Origin: JAVWPP01 sp036635835
Lineage (GTDB): Bacteria; Bacillota; Clostridia; TANB77; CAG-465
Direction: 5' to 3'
Assembly: GCA_036635835.1 (NCBI GenBank)
Contig: JAVWPP010000023.1
Coordinates: 1-16,552 of the forward strand
Length of the DNA stretch: 16,552 nt
Part shown: positions 7,388 through 14,241 of the stretch, piece after piece
Layout of the letters: every line of letters starts with the position of its first letter
Numbering within the stretch: position 1 is the first letter of the stretch
Notes under the pieces: model-generated
The model's database searches: none
What the model saw: the letters and a program-made list of their open reading frames with translations, nothing else
What the model was told of the DNA's origin: nothing
Position numbers and translations under genes: made by a program

Positions 7388-7855
7388 TTATTTTTCTATA
7401 ATATTATAGTTTTGTTTACCTTCTAAAGCTTCACTTTTTTCTTTAAAAGCAGCTATAATTTCTTCTTTTGTTTTACCATTTTTCTCGTCTTTGTGATCTA
7501 TGATAAGAATATTTTTTTCTCTTTTTGGTTTAACATTATTAACTGTTTTAACATCTTTATTTGTCATTGCTTCCATTTGGCTTTTATAGTATATTGCACT
7601 TTCGTAATTAACTACTTTGTTGTTTTCTAGATCATATATTTGATCGCTTACAACAGTTCCATCTGGATATCCACATCTAATAACTAGCTTATCTTCTGAT
7701 TCATCTATAATGCAGTTATACTCTATAACTCCCTCTAATCTTTGATCTACTTCTTGCTCTATTGCTGTTAGATTTAATACACAAAAAATGCCACCTAAAC
7801 TAACAATAAGCAAAACGCTTAATACCCCTATAATTATATTTTTCATACTTTTCAC
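7388..7855 (-). CDS. Hypothetical exported or membrane-anchored protein, 155 aa
   Basis: I do not recognise this protein. Residues 6-28 form a strongly hydrophobic segment preceded by two lysines, so it is either a signal peptide or an uncleaved anchor; the Cys at 25 lacks a good lipobox. The remaining 125 residues are hydrophilic, with beta-rich sequence first (IEYNCIIDESEDKLVIRCGYPDG) and a charged, probably helical C-terminus (KTKEEIIAAFKEKSEALEGK). Two cysteines in the extracytoplasmic part could pair. AGAGGTGAAAAGT precedes the ATG. The gene is alone between a T-rich stretch and a clear terminator. A TATAAT at 7894-7889 may be its -10 box, but no good -35 box stands upstream. Confidence 0.8.
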   Translation of the reverse strand: MKSMKNIIIGVLSVLLIVSLGGIFCVLNLTAIEQEVDQRLEGVIEYNCIIDESEDKLVIRCGYPDGTVVSDQIYDLENNKVVNYESAIYYKSQMEAMTNKDVKTVNNVKPKREKNILIIDHKDEKNGKTKEEIIAAFKEKSEALEGKQNYNIIEK

Positions 7856-7947
7856 CTCTTCTTTACATATTTACATATTACCACATTTATTATACGTGTA
7901 AAGAGCTAATGTTTTTGTTTTTTTTGTAAAATTTTAAGAAACTATGC

Positions 7948-9385
7948 TTATTTTTTAAAATAATCTCGTATTTTATTTCTAGCCTGCGTTGTTTTTACTA
8001 TATCTAACCACTCTAAAGTTGGCTTTACCGCATTTTCATCTACTATTATTTTAACTCTATCGTTATTTTTTAAGACATAGTCTTTTCTAACTTTTTTATT
8101 ATTAACTAAAGCATACGACATATTGTTTCCTATATTACTATGTAGTTTATATGCAAAATCTAGGGCCGTAGCGCCTTTAGGAAGCTCTATAACTTCCCCT
8201 TTTGGTGTATTAACATAAACATTAGCAGTAAGAAGCTCACCTTTAACTAAGTTTATAAACTCCTTATTATCTTCTATAGTTGAATTAAGTTCAATAAGAG
8301 ATTTAAAAAATTGAAACTTTTCAATTAAATCTTTTTGCATATATTTATATGCATTTTCCTTATTAAGCTTCCAGTACGCACCTATTCCATATATAGCTAT
8401 TTGGTCCATCTCTTTTGTCCTTATTTTAACTTGTACTAATTGATCGTTCTTACCGAAAAACAGTAGTATGTAGCGCGCTATACATATTAGTTTTAGGCTG
8501 CGCAATATGGTCCTTAAACTTATTATTAAGAGGTAAATACTTAGCATGTATAAGACCTAAAGCATAATATGCAGACTTAACATCTTCTACAACGCATGTA
8601 ATTTCAAAAAGATTATGTATGTTCGTAAGCTTTCCAACCTTATCTAGCTTCTTATATATACCATAAATAGACTTATTCATAATTCTAAGCGAGTGCGGTA
8701 TATCATTTGCAGTAAGCGTTTCATCTATGTTTTTAACCATAATATCTAAAGAATCCTTAGCCTCTTTCTTAGCCTTTTCAACCTTTTGAGAAAGCTCTAA
8801 ATACTGCCTAGGCTTAAGATATTTAAAACTAATATTTTCTAGCTCATCTTTGAATTTATACGCACCAATATAGTATGCAAGCGGAACATATATCTCCATA
8901 GTTTCAATAGATTTTTCCTTTTGCTTATATGGAGATTTATACTGAAGAGTACGCATATTATGCAGCCTATCTGCAAGTTTTATAAGTATACTTCTAACAT
9001 CTTCCCCAGCTGCAACTAGCATTTTTCTATGATTTGCAGCAAATAGCTCATCTGTATCTGCATATGTAACAGAGCCAAACTTAGTAACTGCATCTACTAA
9101 ATTAGCTATCTCAATATTGAACTTATTCTCTAAATCTTCTTTGCTTATATTTGTATCTTCTATGGTATCATGCAAAAAAGCAGCAGCTAAAGTATCCGCG
9201 TCTGCTGAAAATTCCACTAGAATATTTGCAACTTCTAAAGGGTGAATTATATATTCTTCCCCACTTTGCCTAAACTGCCCTTTATGCAGCTTTCTAGCAT
9301 ATACATAAGCTTCTCTAATAAGCTTAAGGTCTTTTTCGTCCGTGTTATATTTTTTAACTTTTTCTAAAATTTCGTCAATAGACAT
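7948..9385 (-). CDS. RelA/SpoT-family protein (HD-synthetase-TGS), frameshifted, synthetase probably inactive
   Basis: The restored product is about 478 aa and lacks the zinc-finger and ACT regions of full-length Rel (over 700 aa). The HD hydrolase domain is intact: His48, His72-Asp73 (LHDTIEDT), Glu76-Asp77 and Asp139 (KLADRLHN), so removal of 3'-pyrophosphate from (p)ppGpp is plausible. The synthetase region is recognisable (KDHIAQPKTNMYSALHTTVFG, split here as KDHIAQPK and LHTTVFG). However, the catalytic Asp is Asn258 (IHNLFEITC), and the catalytic Glu before the IRT motif is Gln318 (VQVKIRT). A TGS domain follows (about residues 360-420). The unshifted frame stops right after HTTVFR at 8450. 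One T too many in the run at 8456-8460 (coding strand GTTTTTCGG) explains it. GAGGTGAG precedes the ATG. Confidence 0.9.
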
Positions 9386-9408
9386 TTTCTCACCTCAAAT
9401 ATATATTT

Positions 9409-9437
9409 ATATTAACATCTATATATGTTTTTTTCAA
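9409..9437 (-). promoter_or_regulatory. Possible promoter of the RelA/SpoT-like gene
   Basis: TTGAAA (9437-9432), 17 bases, TAATAT (9414-9409) on the minus strand, about 24 bases before the ATG at 9385. The -10 box is weak and the region is very A+T-rich, so chance matches are likely. Confidence 0.4.
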
Positions 9438-9456
9438 TATTTTTTTATGTATTTCG

Positions 9457-9485
9457 TTGTTTATATGCATTTTTAATGATATACT
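9457..9485 (+). promoter_or_regulatory. Promoter of the metallo-beta-lactamase-fold gene
   Basis: TTGTTT (9457-9462), 17-base spacer, TATACT (9480-9485). The start of transcription would be near 9492, just before the GAGGTGAT ribosome-binding site at 9500-9507. Confidence 0.55.
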
Positions 9486-9512
9486 ATAAGGCATAATATA
9501 TGAGGTGATTTT

Positions 9513-10367
9513 ATGATAAAAGTAACTATGTTACTTGAAAATACAAACCCAAATCAAAAGGATTTAAAAGCTAAACATGGGCTGTCTATGTACGTACAAA
9601 TGCCTGGCCATAAGCTTTTGTTTGATGTAGGGCCAGACGATACATTTATACGAAATGCTGAAAAGCTAAAAATTAATCTTGCAAATGTAGATACTGTAAT
9701 TATATCTCATGGGCACGCAGACCACGGCGGCGGACTTGCAGCTTTTTTAAAAATAAACACTAAAGCTAAAATATATATACAAAAAAATGCTTTTAATAAT
9801 TTCTATACAGGACTATATGGACTTAAAATACCTATAGGATTAGATAAAACTCTAAAAGATAACCCTAGAATTATTTTAACAAATTATTTTTATATTATAG
9901 ATGAGCATCTACAAGTTTTCTCTGAAATAGAGCAAAACAAACTACTGTCTGTGCAAAATAACAATCTATACGTTAAAAAAACTGGCATATATAAAAAAGA
10001 TAGTTTTGTACATGAACAAAATTTGCTTATAACCTACGATAAGACCAATGTCCTTCTTACAGGCTGCTCTCATCAAGGAATATATAATATTTTAAACAAG
10101 GCAGAAATAGTTGCACATAGCAATATAGACTACGTTTTTGGTGGCATGCATTTATACAGTAATACAACTAAAAAATATGAATCTTCTAAGCTAATAAATA
10201 ACCTTTCCGTTGCTCTTTTCAATAGTAAAACCGCTAAGTTTTACACTTGTCACTGCACTGGCCCTGAAGCTTACGATAAAATGAAAGATGTTATGCAAGG
10301 CAAAATAGATTATATTTCTACGGGAGACTGCGTGCAAATTAAGCTAGATAAACCAGTAAAGAAATAA
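9513..10367 (+). CDS. Metallo-beta-lactamase-fold hydrolase (COG1237-like)
   Basis: The 284-aa protein has the MBL metal signature SHGHADHGGG with His66, His68, Asp70 and His71. Further candidate ligands are His187 (TGCSHQG), His213 (GGMHLY) and His247 (TCHCTG). The DVGPDD at 38-43, GCSHQGIYN and CHCTGPEAY blocks match the COG1237 branch, whose members include enzymes named after dihydropterin-ribofuranosyl-aminobenzene phosphate synthase in methanogens. In bacteria the substrate is generally unknown and the methanogen name should not be carried over. There is no signal peptide, so the protein is cytoplasmic. GAGGTGAT is well placed before the ATG. It is divergent from the RelA/SpoT-like gene and is followed by a pentanucleotide repeat and a terminator. 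Confidence 0.93.
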   Translation: MIKVTMLLENTNPNQKDLKAKHGLSMYVQMPGHKLLFDVGPDDTFIRNAEKLKINLANVDTVIISHGHADHGGGLAAFLKINTKAKIYIQKNAFNNFYTGLYGLKIPIGLDKTLKDNPRIILTNYFYIIDEHLQVFSEIEQNKLLSVQNNNLYVKKTGIYKKDSFVHEQNLLITYDKTNVLLTGCSHQGIYNILNKAEIVAHSNIDYVFGGMHLYSNTTKKYESSKLINNLSVALFNSKTAKFYTCHCTGPEAYDKMKDVMQGKIDYISTGDCVQIKLDKPVKK

Positions 10368-10385
10368 GAAAATAATTAAAATAAA

Positions 10386-10430
10386 AATAAAATAAAATAA
10401 AATAAAATAAAATAAAATAAAATAAAATAA
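10386..10430 (+). repeat. Pentanucleotide microsatellite, nine copies of AATAA
   Basis: Nine perfect AATAA units in a row, flanked by near-copies (ATAAA at 10381, TTAAATAATA after). It lies 19 bases after the stop of the MBL gene and just before the terminator hairpin. Such runs vary in length by slippage, but this one is outside any coding frame and not between a promoter and its start codon. Confidence 0.95.
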
Positions 10431-10436
10431 TTAAAT

Positions 10437-10480
10437 AATAAGCAGCATATCTAAAAAAGATATACTGCTTATTACTTTTC
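10437..10480 (+). terminator. Long hairpin terminator after the MBL-fold gene
   Basis: AATAAGCAGCATATCT (10437-10452) pairs with 10458-10473 at 15 of 16 positions around an AAAAA loop. The tail ACTTTTCTTC is moderately T-rich. Confidence 0.8.
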
Positions 10481-10546
10481 TTCATTATATAAATAAACTA
10501 CGTATATAGATATTCTTCTTTTATATGTTTTATATAAAAAATTGTA

Positions 10547-10574
10547 ACAAAAACAAACAACTATTAATATATTA
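10547..10574 (+). promoter_or_regulatory. Sigma-K-like promoter of the large surface-protein gene, copy 1
   Basis: AC (10547-10548), 17 bases, AATATATTA (10566-10574). The sigma-K consensus is AC, 16-17 bases, CATAnnnTA; only the first C of the -10 box differs. The same layout, with the same distance to a conserved hairpin, precedes the paralogue at 15048, although the spacer sequences are unrelated. Sigma-K would place expression in the mother cell late in sporulation. Confidence 0.5.
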
Positions 10575-10578
10575 TTAT

Positions 10579-10596
10579 GAGGAGTACAAGCTTCTC
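10579..10596 (+). promoter_or_regulatory. Conserved leader hairpin, copy 1
   Basis: GAGGAG, TACAAG, CTTCTC: a 6-bp stem with one G-U pair and a 6-base loop. It is identical to 15012-15029. It lies a few bases after the putative -10 box, so it would form the very 5' end of the mRNA, where it could protect the message from decay. Confidence 0.6.
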
Positions 10597-10616
10597 ATTA
10601 AAAAGGAGTGATTTAT

Positions 10617-12275
10617 ATGCCAAACGTATCCGGCGTTGTTTCATACAATGGCGCGCATTTAGCAGTTCTAGGTACCCCAATGCCTGGAATACCTGTTGGA
10701 CTATACAATACAACAACAGGAATGGGCGCTGTTGCAATAACAGACGCTTTAGGCGCTTATCTATTTACTAACGTGCCAGCAGGAAACTATAACATTATAG
10801 AAAGCTGGGGAACTTCTGGAGTAGCAAGCCCAGTTAACTTTACAGCTTTACAAACACCAATGGCTCAGCCACTTGAAGTAGAACCACCACTTTCTGCTTT
10901 AACATTTATACCACCTGCTTTAGCAGACGCTTTAGATGCAGTTACACCAAATCTTATAAAAATAGTAGTAGCGGCTTCAGATTTTACAAACCAGAACTTT
11001 ATAGATGGACCAGTTGGGTTAAAACCACTAACTCTATCTGGAATTACTTTAACAGGTTCTAACCTAATTACAGTAGCAGATAACGGAACAATGGGCACAT
11101 TTGCACCTGGAACAGCTAGTATGACTACAAATCCAGTTGCTCCATACCCAGCTGTAACTCCAGGTTTTGTTTATACAACTAACACTAAACCTTCTGATGG
11201 ACAGTATACCGTTATGAATACACGTATTTCAAATAACGAGTGGTGGGGCGTTTCAGACCACACAACTGGTATAGAAACAGGAAGATTTATGCTTGTAAAC
11301 GGAGCAAATCCAGGAGCAACAATATTCCAGCAAACAACTGCTGTATCTCCAAATACAGACTATATGCTTACAGCTTGGATCTTAAATCTATTACTACTAA
11401 ACGGTTATGCATTACCAAAACTTGCTTTAGAAGTTTTAGATGCAAATGGCAATCAACTATTTTTCCAAAACGTTAATCCAATACCGTACACTCCCATTCC
11501 AGTATGGTACCAAAACGGATTTAAATTCAACACTGCAGGAAACAGTAGCATAACTGTAAAAATCCTTAGCGAAGGCCCTGCTGCTGAAGGTAACGACTAC
11601 CTTATAGACGACGTGCAGCTATTTAAAGCTGTTGTAAAAGACGCTATAACTGTTAAGAAATCTGCAGCTCCAGATATTGTTTATAACGGAACAGATGTAA
11701 CATTTACTGTAGTTGTAACTAATACAGCTACTACTACAACTAATAATGTAATATTTAAAGATATCTTAGACCCAACACTTGTCTTTGTACCAGGAAGCGT
11801 TACGGTAGACAATATTCCAAACCTTGCAGCAAATCCAAATGCAGGCTTCTCTCTTGGAAATATGCCACCTGCTACAAGCCACACTGTTGTATTCCATGCA
11901 ACTGCTCTTCCAGGGGCATCTACCGTTAAGAACATGGCAACTGGAACTTATAATGCAATTACAAGCGCAACTGGTGACGTAGTTACCCAAACTGTAAACA
12001 GTAATGTTATATCTTTGCACAGACCTTTATACAACTTAAGTAGGCCAAGTATAGATATAGCAACATCTGTAGCACTAGAGCAAACTGCTCTTTCTCATAT
12101 TTTAAACGCAGAAGGCGAAAAAATACAAGCAATGCTAGCTATACCAGCAGTTACAGCAGATAACCTTCTTGCAGTTAACGAAAGCGTAAACAAAATGGTA
12201 GATTCCACTACTTTACTAGAATCTGTTTTACAACAAAAATTAGAAATTGTAAAGAACCAATTAGTTAGCTGTTAA
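10617..12275 (+). CDS. Large DUF11-containing protein, probable spore-surface (coat or exosporium) protein
   Basis: A 552-aa protein rich in Ala, Thr, Asn, Pro and Val. Residues 1-66 look like a Cna-B or carboxypeptidase-regulatory-like beta sandwich (GAYLFTNVPAGNYNIIESWG). Residues 145-337 look like a jelly-roll, carbohydrate-binding-like domain. Residues 344-467 form a DUF11 repeat domain (ITVKKSAAPDIVYNGTDVTF). Residues 483-543 form a helical domain with ALSHILNAEGEKIQ. There is no signal peptide, sorting motif or membrane segment, and the only cysteine is the last residue. That fits a protein made in the mother cell and assembled on the spore from the cytoplasmic side. The AAAAGGAG at 10601-10608 fits ATG 10617; a GTG at 10608 lies inside that site. 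The spore role is inferred from these features, the sigma-K-like promoter and memory of the C-terminal motif in such proteins. Confidence 0.85.
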   Translation: MPNVSGVVSYNGAHLAVLGTPMPGIPVGLYNTTTGMGAVAITDALGAYLFTNVPAGNYNIIESWGTSGVASPVNFTALQTPMAQPLEVEPPLSALTFIPPALADALDAVTPNLIKIVVAASDFTNQNFIDGPVGLKPLTLSGITLTGSNLITVADNGTMGTFAPGTASMTTNPVAPYPAVTPGFVYTTNTKPSDGQYTVMNTRISNNEWWGVSDHTTGIETGRFMLVNGANPGATIFQQTTAVSPNTDYMLTAWILNLLLLNGYALPKLALEVLDANGNQLFFQNVNPIPYTPIPVWYQNGFKFNTAGNSSITVKILSEGPAAEGNDYLIDDVQLFKAVVKDAITVKKSAAPDIVYNGTDVTFTVVVTNTATTTTNNVIFKDILDPTLVFVPGSVTVDNIPNLAANPNAGFSLGNMPPATSHTVVFHATALPGASTVKNMATGTYNAITSATGDVVTQTVNSNVISLHRPLYNLSRPSIDIATSVALEQTALSHILNAEGEKIQAMLAIPAVTADNLLAVNESVNKMVDSTTLLESVLQQKLEIVKNQLVSC

Positions 12276-12297
12276 CTAAAAGAAAGGAGTGATCTTT

Positions 12298-12570
12298 ATG
12301 TCAATGCCAATAATTGTACCGGGCAAAACTACTAGAATTGAGGCAGTTGCAGATATAATGGAGTCTGTAGCTTTACAAGAAACAGGACTTTCTCATATCT
12401 TAAACGCTGAAGGTGAAAAAATACAGGCTGTTGTTGCTATGCAAGGCGTTACGCCAGATATGCTTTTAGCGGTAAACGCTTCTGTAGATGAAACTGTTTC
12501 TGCTATAACTAGACTTGAAATATTACTAACTAGCAAATTAAATGAATTCTCTTGCTATATTTCAGCTTAA
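12298..12570 (+). CDS. Stand-alone copy of the ALSHILNAEGEKIQ C-terminal domain, 90 aa
   Basis: Residues from about 20 to 80 match the C-terminal domain of the upstream protein closely (SVALQETGLSHILNAEGEK here, SVALEQTALSHILNAEGEK there), with the same spacing to LLAVNxSV and a final LExxLxxKL helix. Both proteins end with a cysteine close to the C-terminus. It lacks the beta-sandwich, jelly-roll and DUF11 parts. The start is ATG 12298 with AAAGGAG at 12283-12289; a GTG at 12289 overlaps that site. Only 22 bases separate it from the stop of the large gene, so the two form one unit. It may co-assemble with, or cap, the larger protein through the shared domain; this is an inference. Confidence 0.85.
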   Translation: MSMPIIVPGKTTRIEAVADIMESVALQETGLSHILNAEGEKIQAVVAMQGVTPDMLLAVNASVDETVSAITRLEILLTSKLNEFSCYISA

Positions 12571-12577
12571 TTATACA

Positions 12578-12596
12578 AGGTTCCCTTAGGGAACCT
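12578..12596. terminator. Hairpin between convergent genes
   Basis: AGGTTCCC and GGGAACCT form a perfect 8-bp stem around TTA, between the 12570 stop and the 12602 stop. Neither strand has a long T-run directly after it (ACATATTAACTAC on plus), so it is a plausible but not textbook bidirectional terminator. Confidence 0.6.
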
Positions 12597-12601
12597 ACAT
12601 A

Positions 12602-13750
12602 TTAACTACTTTTTCTTAACTTTTTAACTATTTCTATTACTTTATCTGCTACATATTTAGCATCTTCTTCTGTATTTATATCCCCATAAGATATTCTTAA
12701 ATTTCCTGTATACTCTTTATATTTATTTTTTCTAATTGCTTCTATTACATGAGACTGCTTAACGTATGAGCTATTGCAAGCACTGCCGCTAGATGCGCAT
12801 ATACCGCATAAATCTAGCATTAATACTAAAGCCTGAGAATCTACTCCTTTAAACGAAAAATTTATATTTCCAGGTAATCTATCTTTTCTATGACCGTTTA
12901 AAATGCAGCCATCTACATTTTTAAGTATTTTACTTATACTATACTCCCTTAGCTTTAGCAGCTTTTTAGCATACGCGTCTATATCTAACGTAGCAAGCTC
13001 AATAGCTTTACCAAGACCAATTATACCGGCAACATTTTCAGTGCCCGCCCTTTTATTTTTTTCTTGGTGTCCACCTGTTAGTATTCTAGCAAACTTAACT
13101 TTTCTACTTATATATATAGCTCCAACACCTTTAGGCCCATAGAACTTATGCGCAGACATGCTAAGTGAATCTATTTTCATTTTTTCTACATCTATATGGA
13201 TACTTCCTATGGCCTGAACGCTATCTGTATGGAAAAAAACATGATTTTCCCTTGCTATTTTCCCTATTTCTTCTATAGGCTGAATAGTTCCAATCTCGTT
13301 GTTTGCAGACATAATAGATATAAGGAGAGTAGTAGGCTTTATGCTTTTTCTAAGCTCTTCTAAGCTTATCTTACCGCATTCATCTACATTTAAATATGTA
13401 ACCTCATACCCTTCTTTTTCTAAATCTCTACATGTTTCAAGCACAGCTAAATGCTCTATTTTACTAGTTATTATATGATTACCTTTATCTTTATTTGCCT
13501 TAACTATTCCCCTTATACCTAGATTATCTGCCTCGCTACCGCAGCTTGTGAAATATATCTCATCTTTTCTTGCATTAATTGCTTTTGCTACTTTCTCTCT
13601 AGCTTTTTCTATATCTTCTTTTACATCCGTTGCAATACTATATGTAGAAGAAGGATTACCAAACTTATCTATAAAGTATGGCTGCATTTCCTTAAAAACC
13701 TCTTCTTTAACATACGTAGTTGCGCAGTGATCTGCATATACTCTTAACAT
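12602..13750 (-). CDS. Cysteine desulfurase (NifS/IscS family)
   Basis: This PLP enzyme takes sulfur from cysteine, leaving alanine, and passes it on as a persulfide for Fe-S clusters, tRNA thiolation or cofactors. The 382-aa length is standard. Visible residues are His100, Asp176 and Gln179 in the cofactor pocket, the Schiff-base Lys202 (SMSAHKFYGPKG), and Cys325 in SSGSAC, the persulfide-forming loop. The N-terminal block reads YADHCATT where DNAATT or DHAATT is usual. No nifU, iscU, thiI, mnmA or iscR gene is adjacent, so the sulfur acceptor is unknown. AAAGGAGA stands well placed before the ATG. The end is convergent with the 12298 gene. Confidence 0.96.
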   Translation of the reverse strand: MLRVYADHCATTYVKEEVFKEMQPYFIDKFGNPSSTYSIATDVKEDIEKAREKVAKAINARKDEIYFTSCGSEADNLGIRGIVKANKDKGNHIITSKIEHLAVLETCRDLEKEGYEVTYLNVDECGKISLEELRKSIKPTTLLISIMSANNEIGTIQPIEEIGKIARENHVFFHTDSVQAIGSIHIDVEKMKIDSLSMSAHKFYGPKGVGAIYISRKVKFARILTGGHQEKNKRAGTENVAGIIGLGKAIELATLDIDAYAKKLLKLREYSISKILKNVDGCILNGHRKDRLPGNINFSFKGVDSQALVLMLDLCGICASSGSACNSSYVKQSHVIEAIRKNKYKEYTGNLRISYGDINTEEDAKYVADKVIEIVKKLRKSS

Positions 13751-13779
13751 ATACTCTCCTTTTGCTTTTCTATATTTAT

Positions 13780-13809
13780 ATTATATTAGAAGAGAGCGTA
13801 AAATGTTAA
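13780..13809 (-). promoter_or_regulatory. Promoter of the cysteine desulfurase gene
   Basis: TTAACA (13809-13804), 18 bases, TATAAT (13785-13780) on the minus strand. The -35 box overlaps the U-tract of the terminator of the upstream gene, so the two units are packed with no spare sequence. Confidence 0.6.
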
Positions 13810-13831
13810 AAAACGTGCATAGCACGCTTTT
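13808..13831 (-). terminator. Rho-independent terminator after the 13830 gene
   Basis: On the minus strand AAAAGCGTGC, loop TAT, GCACGTTTTTT. The 5-bp G+C-rich core extends through a G-U pair and an A/T run, and the T-run ends at 13808. It begins at the stop codon. Confidence 0.8.
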
Positions 13832-14231
13832 ATTTTTCTAGAAAGCTTTTAAACGCATCTAAGTATATATCTTTACGAACTTTATATACACTTTCGAAAA
13901 CCTCTAAATTGCTATCTCCATTATTCATTATATATACATAATTATCTTTATGAAACACCAAAAGGTTATATGTATAGTCTACTTTAGAATACTCAGACTC
14001 TAAATATTCTCCGTATGGTATTTCTAAATCTTTAACATTTTCCGCGAAATCTAAATATGCAAGTTCTTCTATAACCTTATCTAAATCTCGCAGCACAATA
14101 TGCTTTCCAAACTTTTTAGTTTGTATGTAGGATATGTTAAAATGCATTATTTCTTTTGCTTTTTCTATTTCATTTAAATGATATATGCTTTTTTTATTAT
14201 ATTTTGTCCTCTTAGGATTCTTCTTTGCCAC
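13830..14231 (-). CDS. Hypothetical protein, 133 aa, second gene of a two-gene unit
   Basis: I do not recognise this protein. It has a basic N-terminus (AKKNPKRTKYNKK), no signal peptide and no membrane segment, and is a mixed alpha/beta, charged sequence with many Tyr, Lys and Glu. I chose the GTG start at 14231: AAAGGAG lies five bases upstream, while the longer ATG at 14264 lies inside the end of the preceding gene and has no ribosome-binding site. With the GTG start, 10 bases separate it from the stop of the upstream gene, so the two are cotranscribed. A terminator follows directly. The NYVYIMNNGDSN stretch could be a beta hairpin, but there is no motif that points to a function. Confidence 0.75.
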   Translation of the reverse strand: MAKKNPKRTKYNKKSIYHLNEIEKAKEIMHFNISYIQTKKFGKHIVLRDLDKVIEELAYLDFAENVKDLEIPYGEYLESEYSKVDYTYNLLVFHKDNYVYIMNNGDSNLEVFESVYKVRKDIYLDAFKSFLEK

Positions 14232-14241
14232 TTTTTCTCCT

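Noticed and set aside
9513..10367. Naming the MBL-fold gene as a methanopterin-synthesis enzyme
   Set aside because: The family name comes from methanogen biochemistry; nothing here indicates methanopterin, so only the fold and metal site are claimed.
11681..12020. Minus-strand frames inside the surface-protein gene, with a similar one at 16121-16474
   Set aside because: They recur in both paralogues only because the DNA is similar; there is no ribosome-binding site and the sense frame is clearly coding.
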